A stretch of 52,583 nucleotides of DNA, from IMG/VR virus record IMGVR_UViG_3300045110_000292, positions 1-52,583 of that record, one strand, 5' to 3'. Position numbers and translations under genes: made by a program. Below, in pieces: positions 50,622 to 52,583 of the stretch (position 1 is the stretch's first letter; every line of letters begins with the position of its first letter). The DNA is from a virus. A model generated the notes under the pieces. The model had not been told where the DNA came from, made no database searches, and saw nothing but the letters and a program-made list of their open reading frames with translations.

Positions 50622-51224
50622 ATGGACTTCGAAGCCGTTCAACGTTATCCACTGTGCTGGCCTGATAATTGGCCGCGCACGCCGTTCAGGATCTCCTCGA
50701 GATTTGGGGATCGGACGGTCAACCAGGCGTTCGCCATCCTGGGAGATGAGATACGGCGCCTCGGTTGTGATACGTGGAAAATATCAACCAACATCCCACG
50801 CACCAATAGCGGGTGGATCAAGTCACAGTTCAAACAACCGACCGACCCAGGCGCAGCCGCCTACTTCACGTACAACGGCAAACCAGTCACGCTCGCCTGT
50901 GATAAATGGACACGGTTGGAGGACAACATTTATGCCATCGCCCGTCACATCGAGGCTCTGCGAGGTCAAGATCGTTGGGGAGTAGGCACTCTCGAACAAG
51001 CCTTCCGTGGTTACATGGCACTGCCTGGTGTCGGTCAAACCAGTGGTGAAAACTGGTGGCAGGTGCTAAACGTCCCGATCAACGCCACACAACAGCGAAT
51101 CAAAGAATCATTTCGCACACTGGCTAAACTCCATCACCCTGATACTGGGGGTGAGCGTGAAGGTTGGGAGCGGATAAACCGCGCGTATCAACAGGCAGAA
51201 GCATTGTTTGGCAACGGCAAGTGA
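50622..51224 (+). CDS. J-domain protein (DnaJ-like, 200 aa)
   Basis: The C-terminal 55 residues form a J-domain: WWQVLNVPINATQQRIKESF, then the essential HPD at 172-174 in LHHPDTGGEREG. The N-terminal 140 residues are a phage-specific domain (VNQAFAILGDEIRRLG; TYNGKPVTLACDKW), which would target it. J-domains activate DnaK ATPase, so this should direct host DnaK to a phage substrate such as a replication complex. Confidence 0.85.
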   Translation: MDFEAVQRYPLCWPDNWPRTPFRISSRFGDRTVNQAFAILGDEIRRLGCDTWKISTNIPRTNSGWIKSQFKQPTDPGAAAYFTYNGKPVTLACDKWTRLEDNIYAIARHIEALRGQDRWGVGTLEQAFRGYMALPGVGQTSGENWWQVLNVPINATQQRIKESFRTLAKLHHPDTGGEREGWERINRAYQQAEALFGNGK

Positions 51225-51814
51225 ACTGCAGGGCCATCCAACGTCGGCTGATCAGCGATCGTTTCGCCAAAGGATTTTGCATCCCGAACTACACACCAAG
51301 CGGTTGGTTTGAGTGTGACGTTTTCGAGATCACAAAGTCCGGGTTTTTTCGTGAGTATGAGATCAAGTTGTCTCGCAGTGACTTTCGCGCCGATGCTGCC
51401 AAAAGGAAAAGCCGACCAGTCTATGAAAACGGGGTGTGGAAAGAGGACGTAGGAGGCAATAAACACGAACTGCTGGCCGGACACTCACTCGTCGGACCCT
51501 CACGGTTTTATTACGTGTCGCCCCTCGGAGTGCTCAAGCCGGAGATCATACCAGCCTTTGCCGGATGGATCGAGTTTGAGGACGTCGATGACTCCAACCG
51601 GCCGTTCGGACCAGTGCCTCACACTCGCAAAGAAGCCCCACAACTTCACCGATCAAAACCACTACCGGAGATCAGGCGCCATGCCGAGAGTGTCTGTTAC
51701 TGGCGATTCCTAAAACTGTTTTTACGATGCGATACCAACCTAGCTGCCGAGGTCGAGCACGCCACAAGTGGGATCTCAACAACTTCTGTGAATGGTGCGG
51801 CAAGCCTCGAGTGA
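51221..51814 (+). CDS. Restriction-endonuclease-fold protein, MmcB-like (197 aa)
   Basis: GTG start overlapping the previous stop (GTGA). The segment WFECDVFEITKSGFFREYEIKLSRSDFRAD (two blocks) has the E...E-x-K of PD-(D/E)xK enzymes, followed by RFYYVSPLGVL and EIIPAFAGW, as in phage proteins related to MmcB. Likely a DNA-cutting or repair factor. Its specificity is unknown. Confidence 0.6.
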   Translation: MNCRAIQRRLISDRFAKGFCIPNYTPSGWFECDVFEITKSGFFREYEIKLSRSDFRADAAKRKSRPVYENGVWKEDVGGNKHELLAGHSLVGPSRFYYVSPLGVLKPEIIPAFAGWIEFEDVDDSNRPFGPVPHTRKEAPQLHRSKPLPEIRRHAESVCYWRFLKLFLRCDTNLAAEVEHATSGISTTSVNGAASLE

Positions 51815-51848
51815 CCGGAGCGGAACGAATGGCTGACTGGCGGGTTCG

Positions 51849-52151
51849 TCACCCGAAGTCAACTATGCCATCCCGCCCATCACCTTCGACGATCAACTGC
51901 ACCTGACTGGCATCGGTGATCTTGCTGCCGTCGGGCAACAGGTGCCAATCGTAATGCAACGGTGCTATCACGATCTGCCCGCGTTTGAGTTCACCCCTGG
52001 CTTTCACGGCAGGCGAGACATCGACGATGATGAACTGTTGTAAATCACGATCATCATATTCACGCAGCAGCAAGCCGGATGCGGTAAGTCTCGGAGGCTG
52101 AATCGGCCTGAGCCACACGTTGTTTTTCAGCAGGCGGAGAGTGCGGGGCAT
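51849..52151 (-). CDS. GroES-like co-chaperonin (100 aa)
   Basis: It has the co-chaperonin layout: VWLRPIQPPRLTASGLLL as the N-terminal beta-strand segment, IIVDVSPAVKARGELKRGQI with the usual G.....G.....V.P..., and VQLIVEGDG at the end. Size is normal for GroES. As with phage T4 Gp31, such proteins replace or assist host GroES so that GroEL can fold the large capsid protein. Overlaps the methyltransferase end by 25 bases. Confidence 0.8.
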   Translation of the reverse strand: MPRTLRLLKNNVWLRPIQPPRLTASGLLLREYDDRDLQQFIIVDVSPAVKARGELKRGQIVIAPLHYDWHLLPDGSKITDASQVQLIVEGDGRDGIVDFG

Positions 52152-52557
52152 AACTCAGGTTGAAGTTGAATCGAAGTGCGCTCGTCGATGAAAGGGATGT
52201 ATTCAGGGTTCAGTTCGATCAACAACGCCGTTCGACCGTGTTTTATGGCAACCTCGCCTGTCGTGCCACTACCAGCAAACGGATCGAGAACGACATCACC
52301 CTTACGACTACCAGCGAGGATACACGGCTCGATCAGTTTCGGAGGGAAGGTAGCGAAGTGAGCTTTACGATATGATGCGGGAGCGACAGTCCAGACATCG
52401 CGCTTGTTGCGCATACCACTGCACTGTCCTTCGCGATCCATCTTGTCCCACCTGTCGTTGAACCCATCGTGACGCCTGCTGTGACCTCGTTGTTTGTCGG
52501 ATCGAACGGCTTTCATTGCACCATTGGTTTTCACCCCACCATTACCCCGGTGTGAAC
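52127..52557 (-). CDS. DNA methyltransferase, C-terminal part (same gene as 622..1)
   Basis: This is the downstream half of the gene that crosses the contig ends. It carries the SAM-binding motif I as DPFAGSGTTGEVA, preceded by HFATFPPKLIEPCI and followed by LLIELNPEYIPFIDER, the standard C-terminal half of a beta-class N4/N6 methyltransferase. Counting codons from the GTG at 622 through base 1 keeps this segment in frame. An isolated reading starting at 52534 would lack the catalytic motif. Its 3' end overlaps the GroES-like gene by 25 bases, suggesting one transcript. Confidence 0.88.
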
Positions 52558-52583
52558 CATTCTGATTCTCGACATTCTGATTC
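52558..52583. repeat. Right copy of 26-bp terminal direct repeat (contig overlap)
   Basis: Exact copy of bases 1-26. Removing one copy leaves 52,557 bp and makes the minus-strand methyltransferase frame continuous over the join. The 15-bp period is five codons, so gain or loss of repeat units would keep the frame open. The assembler may have under-counted units here. Confidence 0.95.

Overview
This window is almost certainly a complete, circularly permuted genome of a tailed phage with a short-tail (podovirus-like) virion gene set. The first 26 bases are repeated exactly as the last 26. Joining the ends (about 52,557 bp unique) restores one uninterrupted DNA methyltransferase gene that is otherwise cut in two. 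Recognised virion and packaging genes are a large terminase, a ~765-aa portal, a scaffold-like protein, a capsid candidate placed by position, tail proteins and a 1344-aa internal virion protein. I see no integrase, DNA polymerase, RNA polymerase, tRNA, rRNA or CRISPR array. The host is not given by any marker gene. Several secreted proteins carry phrases I associate with Verrucomicrobiota secreted proteins (for example SSTDLTHWSDV), so a verrucomicrobial host is a weak inference.

Layout. (1) Minus strand across the origin (1079 back to 1, then 52557 to 51849): a Cro/XRE-type regulator, a small protein, the methyltransferase and a GroES-like co-chaperonin. (2) Plus strand 1251-14180: a long operon whose genes mostly overlap by 4 bases. 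It carries glycosyltransferases (one a GT9-GT2 fusion), a radical SAM enzyme, a sugar-type O-methyltransferase, an RmlD-like reductase, a TylC3/NovU-type sugar C-methyltransferase, a PP-loop enzyme, small proteins and three HNH/homing-type endonucleases. (3) Plus 14314-25940: portal, an ATP-grasp enzyme, small basic proteins, scaffold, capsid, a family of proteins sharing a repeated N-terminal module, a holin candidate and a lipoprotein. (4) Minus 29005-25866: large terminase and four small membrane, secreted or coiled-coil proteins. (5) Plus 29050-39883: tail and internal virion proteins, interrupted by an HNH endonuclease on the opposite strand. (6) Minus 48710-39889: recombination and replication genes (RecT, a RecB-like nuclease, a ParB-like protein, an SF2 helicase, a nuclease-like protein). 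(7) Plus 48783-51814: a replication-organiser-like protein, a zinc-ribbon protein, a J-domain protein and a restriction-endonuclease-fold candidate.

How it fits together. The phage seems to rely on host polymerases. It brings its own annealing recombinase, nuclease and helicase, a DNA methyltransferase, and two chaperone-type partners (J-domain and GroES) that would work with host DnaK and GroEL. The 3.0-11.8 kb glycan cluster is the most unusual part. It looks like a phage-borne pathway that makes, transfers and methylates sugars, either on the host surface or on the virion. Regulation is suggested by -35/-10 promoters predicted to give almost leaderless messages, a palindrome over a -35 box, a structured leader in front of the ParB-like operon, and a chain of hairpins upstream of the capsid gene.
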